Shown here in pieces: positions 17,786 to 26,684 of a stretch of DNA of 64,000 bases; within the stretch, counting starts at the first letter, position 1, and each line of letters opens with the position of its first letter. This stretch comes from DAINRZ01 sp964634885. GTDB taxonomy: Bacteria; Bacteroidota; Ignavibacteria; Kapaibacteriales; UBA2268. The stretch is taken from assembly GCA_964634885.1 (NCBI GenBank), contig CAZWLN010000004.1, forward strand, positions 62,001 to 126,000. Direction: 5' to 3'. The notes beneath the pieces were generated by a model, which was not told the origin of the DNA, did no database searches, and saw nothing but the letters and a program-made list of their open reading frames with translations. A program made the position numbers and the translations under genes.

Positions 17786-19498
17786 CTATTTGTAGGAGCT
17801 GATGAGGTCCCTGGCGGTTTTAATAGCCGTGTTGGTAATCGAATCGCCGCTGAACAGTTTTGCGATTTCCTCTACTTTTTCCCCGGCTGAAAGCTTTGAG
17901 GCAGTAATATATGTCCTGTCGTCCTGCTCCGTTTTCCTTACACTGATGTTCAGGTCTCCGGCTGCGGCAATCTGCGGCAGGTGAGTGATTGCTATTATCT
18001 GGTTCTTCGCCGAGAGTTTCTTCATCTGCTCGCCGACTTTCTGGGCAATTCTTCCGCTGACGCCGGTGTCAATCTCGTCGAACACAAGCATTGGCTGTGT
18101 GTCTGCTTCTGCGGCAATGCTTTTAAGGGCGAGCATCACCCTGGAAACCTCTCCGCCGGAAGCAACGCTGATGAGCGGTTTCGGTTCCTCTCCTTTGTTC
18201 GTGGAGATCAGGAACTCAACGATGTCCACGCCGTTTGTAAATGCTTTATGTTCTTCCCTGCCGGTAACGGCAGTCATGTCTGTGACAGTACCCTTTGACG
18301 GTTCCTGAGCAATGGAAACCCTGAAAACAGAGTTCGCCATTCCAAGTTCACCGAGAGTGGAAACGATGGCGCTTTCAAGGCTGACTGCCGCGGCAGCGCG
18401 TTTTTTGCCGATTGCTTGTGCGGCCTGCCCGAGCGATTGCTTCAGCCCGGCAATGTCGGACTTCAGGCTTTCGGTATCCTTGCCGTAGTTGACAATGAGT
18501 TCCAGTTCCTTTTTCAGGTATTCCCAACGTTCCAGTACAGCTTCGTATTTTCCGTATTTCTTCCTCAGCGTTTGTAACTGGGACAGCCTCTGTCTCAGTT
18601 CCTCGATCTTCCCGGAGTCGTAACTGATGTTTTCGACGTAGCCGGAACAGAACTTGGCAATCTCCCCGACGGTGATGATTGCAGAGTCGCACTCGGTGCA
18701 ATAGACATTGAAAGCAGGGTCGATTGCGGACAGCTCTCCAAGGCCCTTCCTGGCGCCGGCAAGAAGGTCGCGCACTGAGTTCTCGTTGTCGTACAAACTG
18801 CTGCTGACCGACTGTGAAAGGCTGTGTATCAATTCGGCGTTCTCGAGGATGGCCAGTTCAGATTCGATGGTGTATTCTTCGTTTTCTTTGGGGCTGACCT
18901 TTTCAATCTCGTTAAGCTCAAAGGCGTAGTTATCCTTTTTCTCCCTGAGGGCCGCTTCTTTGTTAACCAGGTCTTTGTATTGAGCGATGCGGCTTTGCAG
19001 TTCCCTGTAGATTGCCTCGTACCGGGCTTTCTCATTGCCGACACCGGCAAGGCTGTCGAGCAGGCCGACATGGTATTCCCTGCGCAGCAGCAACTGGTGG
19101 TCGTGCTGTCCGTGGAAATCGACAAGCAGGTCGCCGACTTCTTTCAATAAATTGAGCTGAGCCGGGCTGTCGCTGATGAAGCACCTGGAACTGCCTTTCG
19201 CTGCAATCTCCCTCCTGACAATCAGTTCCTCGCCGTCGTAGTCGAGTTCGTTTTCACCGAGCAAAGCGACGATGGGGTGGCTGGAGGGTACGTAGAACCG
19301 TCCCTCTACGACGGCTTTACTTTCACCGTTACGAACGTAATCGGCAGAGGAACGTTCGCCGAGTACCTGCATCATGGCGTCCACTATGACGGACTTGCCG
19401 GCCCCGGTTTCGCCGGTGATGATGTTCAGCCCGGCGGAGAAATCGAGTTCCAGTTCCTCTATGAGGGCAAAGTTCTTTATGTACAGACTTTTCAGCAT
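17786..19498 (-). CDS. recN: DNA repair ATPase RecN
   Basis: A 570-residue SMC-like protein. The Walker A motif ITGETGAGKS is at about 27-36 of the chosen start, coiled-coil arms fill the middle (about 155-370), and the C-terminal half has the ABC signature SVASGGEVSR and Walker B MLVFDEIDTGVSG. The start is ATG at 19498; a TTG two codons upstream (19504) is in frame but less likely. RecN acts early in double-strand-break repair, holding broken ends together. It is a single gene on the minus strand with its own promoter-like box. Confidence 0.94.
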   Translation of the reverse strand: MLKSLYIKNFALIEELELDFSAGLNIITGETGAGKSVIVDAMMQVLGERSSADYVRNGESKAVVEGRFYVPSSHPIVALLGENELDYDGEELIVRREIAAKGSSRCFISDSPAQLNLLKEVGDLLVDFHGQHDHQLLLRREYHVGLLDSLAGVGNEKARYEAIYRELQSRIAQYKDLVNKEAALREKKDNYAFELNEIEKVSPKENEEYTIESELAILENAELIHSLSQSVSSSLYDNENSVRDLLAGARKGLGELSAIDPAFNVYCTECDSAIITVGEIAKFCSGYVENISYDSGKIEELRQRLSQLQTLRKKYGKYEAVLERWEYLKKELELIVNYGKDTESLKSDIAGLKQSLGQAAQAIGKKRAAAAVSLESAIVSTLGELGMANSVFRVSIAQEPSKGTVTDMTAVTGREEHKAFTNGVDIVEFLISTNKGEEPKPLISVASGGEVSRVMLALKSIAAEADTQPMLVFDEIDTGVSGRIAQKVGEQMKKLSAKNQIIAITHLPQIAAAGDLNISVRKTEQDDRTYITASKLSAGEKVEEIAKLFSGDSITNTAIKTARDLISSYK

Positions 19499-19529
19499 AT
19501 TCAAGTTAAAATTACATTATCCTTTTTAA

Positions 19530-19537
19530 CAAAAATA
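19530..19537 (-). promoter_or_regulatory. TAnnTTTG-type -7 box for recN
   Basis: The minus strand reads TATTTTTG about 31 bases before the recN ATG. Next to it (19544-19560) is a short inverted repeat ACTCT/AGAGT. It does not resemble a known SOS box, though the repair role of RecN makes that worth testing. Confidence 0.3.
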
Positions 19538-19622
19538 CTAAACTCTGATTTAGAGAGTAATAAAAATTTTGAATAGCTTTTGTTAATGATGTTATAAAGA
19601 ATTTCAGATATTTAATAATTAT

Positions 19623-19640
19623 CTATGCTGCTCTGCATAG
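19623..19640 (-). terminator. Possible weak terminator after ftsK
   Basis: A 6-base-pair hairpin CTATGC/GCATAG with a 6-base loop lies 35 bases past the ftsK stop in the minus direction. It is followed by AT-rich DNA rather than a clean T run, so termination is uncertain. Confidence 0.3.
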
Positions 19641-19674
19641 CGGACAAACATTTCTGAATTCTCAGGCTTCGGGA

Positions 19675-22600
19675 CTATAGATAATCTTCCAGTTCGTCTT
19701 CGGTTTCGATATAGACGCGGCGGGCTTTGCTGCCGTCGAAGGGGCCGACGATGCCTGCGGCCTCCAGTTCGTCCATGAGCCTTCCGGCGCGTGCATAGCC
19801 TACTTTCAGCCTTCGCTGTATCAGCGACACTGAGCCTTGCTGGTGTGCCACAATCAGCCTGGCAGCCTCTTCAAACAACTGGTCTCTGTCTTCACGGGCA
19901 ATGCCTTTGGACTGGCTGTCGTTCTCGTTGATGCTCGGCAGGAGATAGGGCTGGGAGTAGCCTTTCTGCTTACCGATATGCTCGCATACACGTTCCACTT
20001 CTTCGGTGCTGAGGAAGGCATTCTGCAGCCTGATGGGCTTGGGAGTGCCGTTCGGCAGGAAGAGCATATCTCCCTGTCCAAGCAGGTGCTCGGCTCCACC
20101 CATGTCGAGGATTGTACGGGAGTCGAATTTGGAAGCTACTAAGTATGCAATCCTTGCCGGGAAATTGGCTTTGATGATGCCTGTGATGACGTTGACCGAA
20201 GGCCTTTGAGTCGCTACGATGAGATGGATGCCGATGGCCCTGGCAAGCTGTGCCAGCCTGATGATGGGTACTTCCACCTCCTTGGAGGCGGTAAGCATCA
20301 GGTCTGCCAATTCGTCGATCACCACTACAATGTATGGCATCTCCCTGTGGATGAGGCCTTTGTCGTCTTTGATCTTTCCCTGCCTGATACGCAGGTTGTA
20401 ATCCTGTATGTTCCTCTGCCCGACCTTCGAGAGTATGTCGTAGCGCCTGTCCATCTCGACGCAAAGTGATTTCAGGGTAATCACGGCGCTTTCGGGATCG
20501 GTGATGATCATGTCGTTAACGTCGGGAGAAACGGCCAGGAAGTGGTTCTCTAAGGTGTGGTACTGCTGCAGTTCGACCTTTTTGGGGTCTATGATGACAA
20601 ACTTCAGGTATTTCGGATGTATCTTGTAAAGCAGCGAAGTGATGATGGTGTTGATGCCCACGCTTTTTCCGGCGCCGGTGGAACCGGCAATCAGCAGGTG
20701 GGGCATCTTCGTCAGGTCGGTGCAGAAAACGTCGCCCGATATGGTTCTGCCGAACGCTAAGGGCAGGGCGAAGCTGCCTTGCTGGAAACCGGACGAAGTG
20801 ATGATGCTTTTGAATCTTACAGTGGTTCGCTTCTTGTTCGGAATCTCGATGCCGACGGTACCCTTACCGGGTATGGGGGCGATTATCCTGATGCCTTTGG
20901 CTTTCAACGCCATGGCAATGTCGTCGGCAAGGCTTTCAATGCGGCTGATTTTAATGCCCGGTGCAGGTACGAATTCATACTGCGTTACAACAGGGCCGGG
21001 GGTAACGCTGAGGTTTTCGATATATATCTTGAAGGTTTCAAGCTTCTCACGGAGTATCTTTGCGTTCTCTTTCAATTCATCGTCGTCGATGTCGCCGTAG
21101 GGTTCCTCTTCCTCTAAGTAATCGGTTACCGGGAAAGTATAGTCTAACTCTTCGTCGAGGATGGAGGTGCCAATCGGGTTAACAAATTTCTCCTGTGCGG
21201 GTTCCTTGATCTCAAGCGGGTTTTCCCTGACGGTAACGACCAGGGGCTTGGCAGGCTGGGGCACGGGAATTGCTGCCGGCTGGGGAGCTAATGGTGCGTG
21301 CTGGGCAGTTTCAACCTTCGGCTGTTCGGGTTCTTTTTCATCTGTGAGGCTGATGTCGGTAAGGTCTGTGAAATAGTCTTCGGGATTGATCTTCACTTCT
21401 TCGACGGCGAATTCTTCTTCAGGCTCCTCTTCTTCGGCTTCCTGATCATTCAACGGCGGCCTGTCGTACTGATAGTCCATGTTGTCTTCGACGGCGCTTT
21501 CGCGGGTGTCAACGTCAACTGCCGGTTCAATGACTGAGGCGGTTTCCGGGACAGCAGGCTCTTTTTCGGGGATATGGCCGACGGTTGCTTTGTCGTTCTT
21601 GTCGATTGTAACACCGACCGGTTCAATCTCTTTCATCGAAGCGATGGCCTCGGCGGGAGAGGGGGCTGCAACGGGAGCCGGTGCTGCAACGGGAGCCGGC
21701 GGCTTAACAGGGCTTTCCGGTTTCATCTCCGAGAGCTTTTTCTCTTCAATCAGTTTTTCGACGAGTGTATTGCCCGGTCCATGCTGTCCGTCAGTGGCCC
21801 TGACATCTTTGATTATAGGGTTTATTCTGTTGGTGGGATTGTTAACCCGGATCTCGACATTGCCTTTGATGATGCGTGCCGGTTCAGGCTGCCTGGTGGT
21901 TTCCCGCTCTTCGATATGTGCCGGTGGAGCAGCCGGAGGGCGTGTTTTCGGATGGGACGGGCGTCGATCCTCCACGGTGTCAGTGTCTTGTTTGGCTGCT
22001 GGTGGAACTTCGACTGTCTCCCTGTTGAAGGTAAAGAGTTTCCTGAAAACCGATTCGCGTGGCTGCCTTTCTTCTGCCGAATAGCCGGTTTCTTCCTTCC
22101 TGTTTTTCAGTGATTCCTTCAGGCGGCGGTATCTGTCCTCACTTTTGTCGAAAGCAGTCTCGAACAATTTATCAACCTTGATGTTTGTCATTTTAATCAG
22201 TACAACGGCGGACAACGCCAGGAAAAGCATCATTGCTCCGAAAGAACCGAGGAGGGCCGAACAGAGCCTGGCGAACATATTGCCTACTGCGCCGTACCAT
22301 TCGCGGCCCATGTCGGCAATCCATTCCAGGTGTGCAAAAGAGGCGACGGACGACGACAGGAACACGGCAAGGATGACGGCAGCCCAGGCCTTCTTCTTTG
22401 TGTCGGCAGAAATGAAGCTGTTGCGGAAAAGCTCTACGGCCAGAAGCATAATCAGGAACGGCATGAAAAGCATAGTGTAGCCTATCAGGGAGTTGTAGCA
22501 GAAATCCGAGGCAATGGCGCCGATCAGCCCCAGCCAGTTGGAGGTGGCGTCGATCTTTGCCTTGACGATGTCGCTGCCGGTAAACAGGCCGAAGTATTCT

Positions 22601-22824
22601 TCGAAGGAAAGCCGCGTGTTGACGTAATCCTTCGGCGTGTAAGACACAAGCGAAAGGAAAAGGAATATTGAAAAAAACACCAGCAATATCGAGATTGCCT
22701 TGGCATTCCTTGGGCTGTATGAACGGCTCCCTTTACCGTATGTGCTGCCATCCTCGGTCGAGGCCCTGTTTTCCTTCTTCGGGGCTTCCCTTTGGATAAT
22801 AACATTATCATGAATTTTATCCAT
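19675..22824 (-). CDS. ftsK: DNA translocase FtsK
   Basis: A 1049-residue protein with four N-terminal membrane segments (about 40-215) and a long Pro/Glu-rich linker (about 240-600) that contains a small repeat of PVAAPAPVAAP. The RecA-like motor follows, with Walker A AGSTGAGKS near residue 720 and Walker B VVVIDELADLM. It ends in the winged-helix gamma domain (SLIQRRLKVGYARAGRLMDE) that reads KOPS sites. FtsK anchors at the septum, pumps DNA toward dif and activates XerCD, so the Xer gene at 1.2 kb is a functional partner. A good ribosome binding site (AGGAGT) precedes the ATG. Confidence 0.95.
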   Translation of the reverse strand: MDKIHDNVIIQREAPKKENRASTEDGSTYGKGSRSYSPRNAKAISILLVFFSIFLFLSLVSYTPKDYVNTRLSFEEYFGLFTGSDIVKAKIDATSNWLGLIGAIASDFCYNSLIGYTMLFMPFLIMLLAVELFRNSFISADTKKKAWAAVILAVFLSSSVASFAHLEWIADMGREWYGAVGNMFARLCSALLGSFGAMMLFLALSAVVLIKMTNIKVDKLFETAFDKSEDRYRRLKESLKNRKEETGYSAEERQPRESVFRKLFTFNRETVEVPPAAKQDTDTVEDRRPSHPKTRPPAAPPAHIEERETTRQPEPARIIKGNVEIRVNNPTNRINPIIKDVRATDGQHGPGNTLVEKLIEEKKLSEMKPESPVKPPAPVAAPAPVAAPSPAEAIASMKEIEPVGVTIDKNDKATVGHIPEKEPAVPETASVIEPAVDVDTRESAVEDNMDYQYDRPPLNDQEAEEEEPEEEFAVEEVKINPEDYFTDLTDISLTDEKEPEQPKVETAQHAPLAPQPAAIPVPQPAKPLVVTVRENPLEIKEPAQEKFVNPIGTSILDEELDYTFPVTDYLEEEEPYGDIDDDELKENAKILREKLETFKIYIENLSVTPGPVVTQYEFVPAPGIKISRIESLADDIAMALKAKGIRIIAPIPGKGTVGIEIPNKKRTTVRFKSIITSSGFQQGSFALPLAFGRTISGDVFCTDLTKMPHLLIAGSTGAGKSVGINTIITSLLYKIHPKYLKFVIIDPKKVELQQYHTLENHFLAVSPDVNDMIITDPESAVITLKSLCVEMDRRYDILSKVGQRNIQDYNLRIRQGKIKDDKGLIHREMPYIVVVIDELADLMLTASKEVEVPIIRLAQLARAIGIHLIVATQRPSVNVITGIIKANFPARIAYLVASKFDSRTILDMGGAEHLLGQGDMLFLPNGTPKPIRLQNAFLSTEEVERVCEHIGKQKGYSQPYLLPSINENDSQSKGIAREDRDQLFEEAARLIVAHQQGSVSLIQRRLKVGYARAGRLMDELEAAGIVGPFDGSKARRVYIETEDELEDYL

Positions 22825-22885
22825 GATAACACTCCTGTATTTTTTCTTTATGCTGCTATATCAAGTGTAATTTACTAAAAAAAAG

Positions 22886-23641
22886 TTAATTTTCAATAAA
22901 TCTCTTAATAATAAAGTTGTTATCTGCCAGCGGAACGACAGGAAATTTGTCGAAAGTGAGGGAAAGGCCGATGTCTTCTTCAAAGCCGATGTTTTTCAGG
23001 AGGGAAGCGTGTTCGCGCGAGGCCAGGAATTCATTCATATCCGACGAGTGAATCCGGAATAATTTCTCGGCGGCGTGAGCAGAGTCGGTCATTTCGGCGT
23101 CGGGTACTGCCTCCCTGATCCTGTTGATGAAAGCGCCGGCACAGATAGTGTCTTCGTAGGACAGCCTGCCGTTGTTACCGGCACACAAAAGCTGGATGTT
23201 CTGGATCTGCGGGTACAGCTTTGTCAGCAGGTAATCGACAACGGCGCTGATATTTACAAAACCGCCTATTATCCTGGCTTTGGCAACCTTTGCTATCCGG
23301 AAAACTTTCGTTCCGTTGCTTGTAGTAAGTATTATGGTCTTGCCTTTCACCTTTTCGGGAGTGTATTCCAGTGGGGAGTTGCCGGCGTTGAAACCAGTGG
23401 GTTTCAGCCCGTTGCGTTCACCGCCGAGGAAGCTGGACTGCCTGCTGAGGCTGTTGTAGATTTGGGAAGCTTTGTCGAGAGTCTCACATGTGATTATTTC
23501 CTTTGCGCCGTTGTACAATGCGGCGCAGATCGTAGTCGAAGCACGGAGCACGTCAATCATTATTACAGCAGATTTCTCGAAATGGACCTCTTTTTCATTC
23601 ACCGGTATAAGGTATGCGTCAATTTTCATTATGCTTTTCAT
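22886..23641 (-). CDS. comB: 2-phosphosulfolactate phosphatase (ComB family)
   Basis: A 251-residue protein of the ComB family, first known from coenzyme M synthesis in methanogens, where it removes phosphate from 2-phosphosulfolactate. Visible family features are VIMIDVLRASTTI, the central GGERNG..., NSPLEYT, LTTSNGT and ETI-like DTICAGAFI. Two in-frame ATG codons exist (23641 and 23629). No other sulfolactate or coenzyme M genes are in the window, so in this bacterium the product may be sulfolactate or the true substrate may differ. It stands alone, with a promoter box 17 bases upstream. Confidence 0.85.
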   Translation of the reverse strand: MKSIMKIDAYLIPVNEKEVHFEKSAVIMIDVLRASTTICAALYNGAKEIITCETLDKASQIYNSLSRQSSFLGGERNGLKPTGFNAGNSPLEYTPEKVKGKTIILTTSNGTKVFRIAKVAKARIIGGFVNISAVVDYLLTKLYPQIQNIQLLCAGNNGRLSYEDTICAGAFINRIREAVPDAEMTDSAHAAEKLFRIHSSDMNEFLASREHASLLKNIGFEEDIGLSLTFDKFPVVPLADNNFIIKRFIEN

Positions 23642-23657
23642 TCAATTTTAAAAAGTG

Positions 23658-23688
23658 CAAAAATACGTTACCACAAATTTTCCGGCAA
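23658..23688 (-). promoter_or_regulatory. Promoter for comB (TTG - 20 bp - TATTTTTG)
   Basis: On the minus strand a TTG (23686-23688) is followed after 20 bases by TATTTTTG (23658-23665), a fit to the Bacteroidota -33/-7 pattern. The leader to the first ATG would be very short, which slightly favours the second ATG at 23629. Confidence 0.4.
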
Positions 23689-23865
23689 CAATTATTATTC
23701 ATTTATACTAATCGTTAGTTTTGAATTTTGCTTTAACGGTAACGGTTGCCGTGCTGTCCCTGCGGGCGTAACGGAGACAGGCGGCCGGAGTAAAATCTGC
23801 AATGAACGTTGTGGTTCAAATTTCCATATCATCCTGCCGGCAATCTCATTTTCCCTAATCTGTCG

Positions 23866-23897
23866 TTTGCTGCGTGCCTATACTTTGATTATATTTG
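23866..23897 (+). promoter_or_regulatory. Promoter for the kdsA operon (TTTG - 20 bp - TATATTTG)
   Basis: TTTG (23866-23869) and TATATTTG (23890-23897) are separated by 20 bases and lie 48 bases before the kdsA ATG. Both boxes match the Bacteroidota consensus. Confidence 0.5.
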
Positions 23898-23945
23898 TTT
23901 GTGAATATTAATTTATTTTGATATTACTAATAAATTTGAATAAAT

Positions 23946-24734
23946 ATGAAAGATAAAATGATATTGATTGCCGGGCCTTGTGTGGTCGAGTCTCTCGAGC
24001 TGCTGGACAGGACTGCCGGAGTCCTTACGGAGATATGCAGCGGGCTTAATGTGGATTTCATTTTCAAGTCCTCCTACAAGAAGGCAAACAGAACCAGCAG
24101 CAGTTCGTTTACCGGCCTTGGGGACGAGAAGGCATTAGGCTACCTTAAAGAAATTGCCGTGAAGTACAAAGTGAGGGTTCTGACCGACATTCACTCTGTC
24201 GAAGAAGCGTCTATGGCTGCACAATACGTTGACATACTCCAGATACCGGCCTTTCTTTGCCGTCAGACCGAACTCCTGCATGCAGCAGCTGAGACCGGAA
24301 AGCCCGTAAACATCAAGAAAGGCCAGTTTATGGCTCCCGACAGCATGAAAAGCGCTGTGGAGAAAGTAAGGCAGAAAAGCAGCAGTGAAGTGTGGCTTAC
24401 CGAAAGGGGCTCTTCTTTCGGTTACCACGACCTTGTTGTCGATTACCGTTCTTTGGTGATTATGAAGAGCTTCGGGTGCCCGGTGCTGTTCGACGCAACA
24501 CATTCACTGCAAAAGCCCTCGGCAGGAATCCAGTCCGGCGGTTCCCCGGAGTTTACTTTTCCGCTGGCAAGAGCTGCGGCTGCAATCGGCATTGACGGCA
24601 TTTTCTTCGAGACGCACCCCGATCCGAAGAAAGCGCTCAGCGACCCGGCAACACAACTGCCGCTGTCCGACGCTGCCGAATTTATCAAACAAATCAGCGG
24701 TGTCTGGAACTATGTTAAAAACATGGAATCATAG
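23946..24734 (+). CDS. kdsA: 3-deoxy-8-phosphooctulonate synthase
   Basis: A 262-residue TIM-barrel enzyme that condenses phosphoenolpyruvate with arabinose-5-phosphate to give Kdo-8-phosphate, the precursor of the inner core of LPS. Diagnostic stretches: IAGPCVVES at the N-terminus, FKSSYKKANRTS, DIHSV, QIPAFLCRQT, KKGQFMAP, ERGSSFGY, FDATHSLQ and FFETHPDP. Length is typical. A Cys is present at the metal-site position of the N-terminal strand (GPCVVES). It heads an operon with lptC, tpiA, pgsA and a PgpA-like gene, all spaced by 15 bases or less or overlapping. Confidence 0.95.
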   Translation: MKDKMILIAGPCVVESLELLDRTAGVLTEICSGLNVDFIFKSSYKKANRTSSSSFTGLGDEKALGYLKEIAVKYKVRVLTDIHSVEEASMAAQYVDILQIPAFLCRQTELLHAAAETGKPVNIKKGQFMAPDSMKSAVEKVRQKSSSEVWLTERGSSFGYHDLVVDYRSLVIMKSFGCPVLFDATHSLQKPSAGIQSGGSPEFTFPLARAAAAIGIDGIFFETHPDPKKALSDPATQLPLSDAAEFIKQISGVWNYVKNMES

Positions 24735-24738
24735 GCAG

Positions 24739-25287
24739 ATGAGTCACCCATTGCAATATATATTACTGGCAATGGCTGTGGTACTGGCTGCAGCCGGATG
24801 TTCCGAGCAGAAAGAGATACCGAGGACGACATTAGAGAAATTCGGAAGGCAGAAAGCTCCGGACCAGATTTCCCGTGACGTCGAAGTGTTCTTTGTCGAT
24901 TCGTCGTACACAAAAGCACGGCTGACGGCAAACGTTGCCAGGATTTACCAGGAAGAGAAGAAAACATACCTCGACGGGCAGGTCAAAGTCGAGTTCCTCT
25001 CTGCCGAAACGAAACAGAGGACAACCCTGATGAGCTGCGACAGCGCCGAGATCGACGACAGGACAAAGAATATGCTCGCCAAAGGCAATGTTCTGGTTTG
25101 GTCGGACAGCAGCAGAACGAAGCTTGAGACCTCTGTCCTGCACTGGGACAACAAGACCCAGTTGTTCTATTCTACTGAATTTGTTACCATCGATTCGCCC
25201 GAAGAGAAAATACAGGGTTACGGCTTTGAATCGGACCAAAACCTGAAATATTACAGAATTTTTAAAGTTAGTGGAGAACAGAAATGA
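24739..25287 (+). CDS. lptC: LPS export protein LptC (lipoprotein form)
   Basis: I place the start at ATG 24739, 4 bases after kdsA, which gives 182 residues; the longer open frame upstream runs inside kdsA. The N-terminus has a lipobox (AAGC, Cys21), then the OstA/LptC-like beta-jellyroll pattern: VFFVDSSYTKARLTA, KTYLDGQVKVEF and MLAKGNVLVWS. LptC sits on the inner-membrane LptBFG exporter and hands LPS to LptA. The neighbour kdsA makes the Kdo of the same molecule. Its stop overlaps the tpiA start (ATGA). An OstA protein that could take the next step is at 46.3 kb. Confidence 0.82.
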   Translation: MSHPLQYILLAMAVVLAAAGCSEQKEIPRTTLEKFGRQKAPDQISRDVEVFFVDSSYTKARLTANVARIYQEEKKTYLDGQVKVEFLSAETKQRTTLMSCDSAEIDDRTKNMLAKGNVLVWSDSSRTKLETSVLHWDNKTQLFYSTEFVTIDSPEEKIQGYGFESDQNLKYYRIFKVSGEQK

Positions 25288-26051
25288 AGAAAATGTTGAT
25301 TGCCGGTAATTGGAAAATGAATACCAATTCATTTGAATCCGCTAAATTAGCTGAATACATACTCGGCGGCGTCATGAACAAACAACTGAGAAGCGGCGTT
25401 CTCGTATGTCCTCCGTTTACCAGCCTTCAGGCTGTTGGGGAGGCCGTAAGGAATTCGCAAGTAGCCCTCGGTGCCCAAAACTGCCACTGGGAAGCGTCCG
25501 GAGCCTATACCGGCGAAGTGTCGGTATCGATGCTTAAACATATCGGCTGCAGCCATATAATAATCGGCCATTCGGAAAGGCGTACATACTTCGGCGAGAC
25601 CGACGAGAGCGTGAACCGCAAGACTAAGGTCGTACTTGAAAACGAAATGCTGCCCGTTGTCTGCATTGGTGAAACTCTGGAAGAAAGACAGTCAGGCAAC
25701 ACTTTTTCTGTCCTCGAAAGGCAGGTCAGGGTCGGTTTCGGCGGAATCGACAAAAGCTTTGCCGGCAGCGTAATCATTGCCTATGAACCCGTCTGGGCAA
25801 TCGGCACCGGACTGGCAGCCACTCCTGAACAGGTACAGGAAGCTCACCTTTTCATTCGCAATACCGTTGTTGAGACTCTCGGCGGGGAAGCTTCGGGTAA
25901 TATTATACTCTACGGTGGAAGCATGAACGAGAAAAATGCCAAAACCATACTGGAACTGCCCGACGTTAACGGCGGCCTCATCGGCGGCGCTTCGCTCGAC
26001 CCGCAGAAATTCCTCGACATCATCGCCATTGCAGAAGAAATAATTGCATAG
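25284..26051 (+). CDS. tpiA: Triosephosphate isomerase
   Basis: A 255-residue glycolytic enzyme interconverting dihydroxyacetone phosphate and glyceraldehyde-3-phosphate. Catalytic residues are visible: Asn9 and Lys11 in GNWKMN, the His in IIGHSERR and the Glu in AYEPVWAIGTG; the phosphate-gripping loop AIGTG and the C-terminal GGSMNEKNA are intact. Its ATG overlaps the lptC stop by 4 bases. Placement between LPS and phospholipid genes may reflect the need for glycerol-phosphate precursors. Confidence 0.97.
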   Translation: MKKMLIAGNWKMNTNSFESAKLAEYILGGVMNKQLRSGVLVCPPFTSLQAVGEAVRNSQVALGAQNCHWEASGAYTGEVSVSMLKHIGCSHIIIGHSERRTYFGETDESVNRKTKVVLENEMLPVVCIGETLEERQSGNTFSVLERQVRVGFGGIDKSFAGSVIIAYEPVWAIGTGLAATPEQVQEAHLFIRNTVVETLGGEASGNIILYGGSMNEKNAKTILELPDVNGGLIGGASLDPQKFLDIIAIAEEIIA

Positions 26052-26066
26052 AAGGGGTTCGTAAGT

Positions 26067-26684
26067 TTGTCGATGCTGTCATATCTGCCGAACATAATCA
26101 GCCTGTCGAGAGTGGTTCTCTCGCCGGTCTTCTTTGTTCTGATCATCTCGGACGATCCGTTGAAAGTCAGGACGGCATGTGTGATATACGGCATTGCAGC
26201 CCTTACCGATTACTTCGACGGCTTCCTTGCCCGGAAATTAAATATCGTAACCTCTCTCGGCAATTTCCTCGACCCGCTTGCAGACAAGTTCCTGACAGGC
26301 GCTTCGTTCATTGCCTTCGTAGTCTGTGGTTTCATCCCGCTGTGGATGGTAATCATTGTCCTGGCAAGGGACGTAGGTACAACTGTGCTGAGAGTCTATG
26401 CGGACTCCATCTGTAAACCCATCGTTACTTCCTGGTCGGCCAAGGTCAAGACTTTCATCCAGATGGTGTTCATTTTCTACATCCTCATACTGATGCTGCT
26501 GAGCAATTCGGAAACCTTTGCCGACAGCTCAGTTTTCATCAACGGCCTTCTCAGGTCCGACCTGACCTATTACATGATGCTGTCGCTGACGGTGTTTACA
26601 GTTTGGACCGGAGTTGAATATGTTTACCGGAACAAGGCCCTCTTTTCATCTATAAAGCTGTTCGGCAAAGGGAAAAGTGCCTGA
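26067..26684 (+). CDS. pgsA: CDP-diacylglycerol-glycerol-3-phosphate 3-phosphatidyltransferase
   Basis: A 205-residue inner-membrane enzyme making phosphatidylglycerol phosphate. The CDP-alcohol phosphotransferase motif is complete: DYFDGFLARK, then Gly and two Asp in GNFLDPLADK. Several membrane helices follow. A TTG at 26067, spaced well from GAAGGGG, is the probable start; ATG 26073 is an alternative. The next gene overlaps its end by 8 bases and encodes a degenerate PgpA-like protein, the enzyme that would take the next step. Confidence 0.92.
   Translation: MSMLSYLPNIISLSRVVLSPVFFVLIISDDPLKVRTACVIYGIAALTDYFDGFLARKLNIVTSLGNFLDPLADKFLTGASFIAFVVCGFIPLWMVIIVLARDVGTTVLRVYADSICKPIVTSWSAKVKTFIQMVFIFYILILMLLSNSETFADSSVFINGLLRSDLTYYMMLSLTVFTVWTGVEYVYRNKALFSSIKLFGKGKSA

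Larger units (their letters stand above)
23642..23945. other. 304-bp divergent spacer between comB and kdsA
   Basis: The flanks are AT-rich and hold the divergent promoters for comB and kdsA. The middle (about 23735-23800) is conspicuously GC-rich and partly self-complementary (CTGTCC...GGAGACAG), but I could not match it to a known RNA or protein. Confidence 0.4.

Noticed and set aside
23811..23825. GGTTCAAATTTCC-like T-arm of a tRNA
   Set aside because: No matching acceptor, D or anticodon stems are found around it.
23075..23911. Plus-strand open frame across comB and the spacer
   Set aside because: It is antisense to comB for most of its length, shows no motif, and runs into the promoter region of kdsA.
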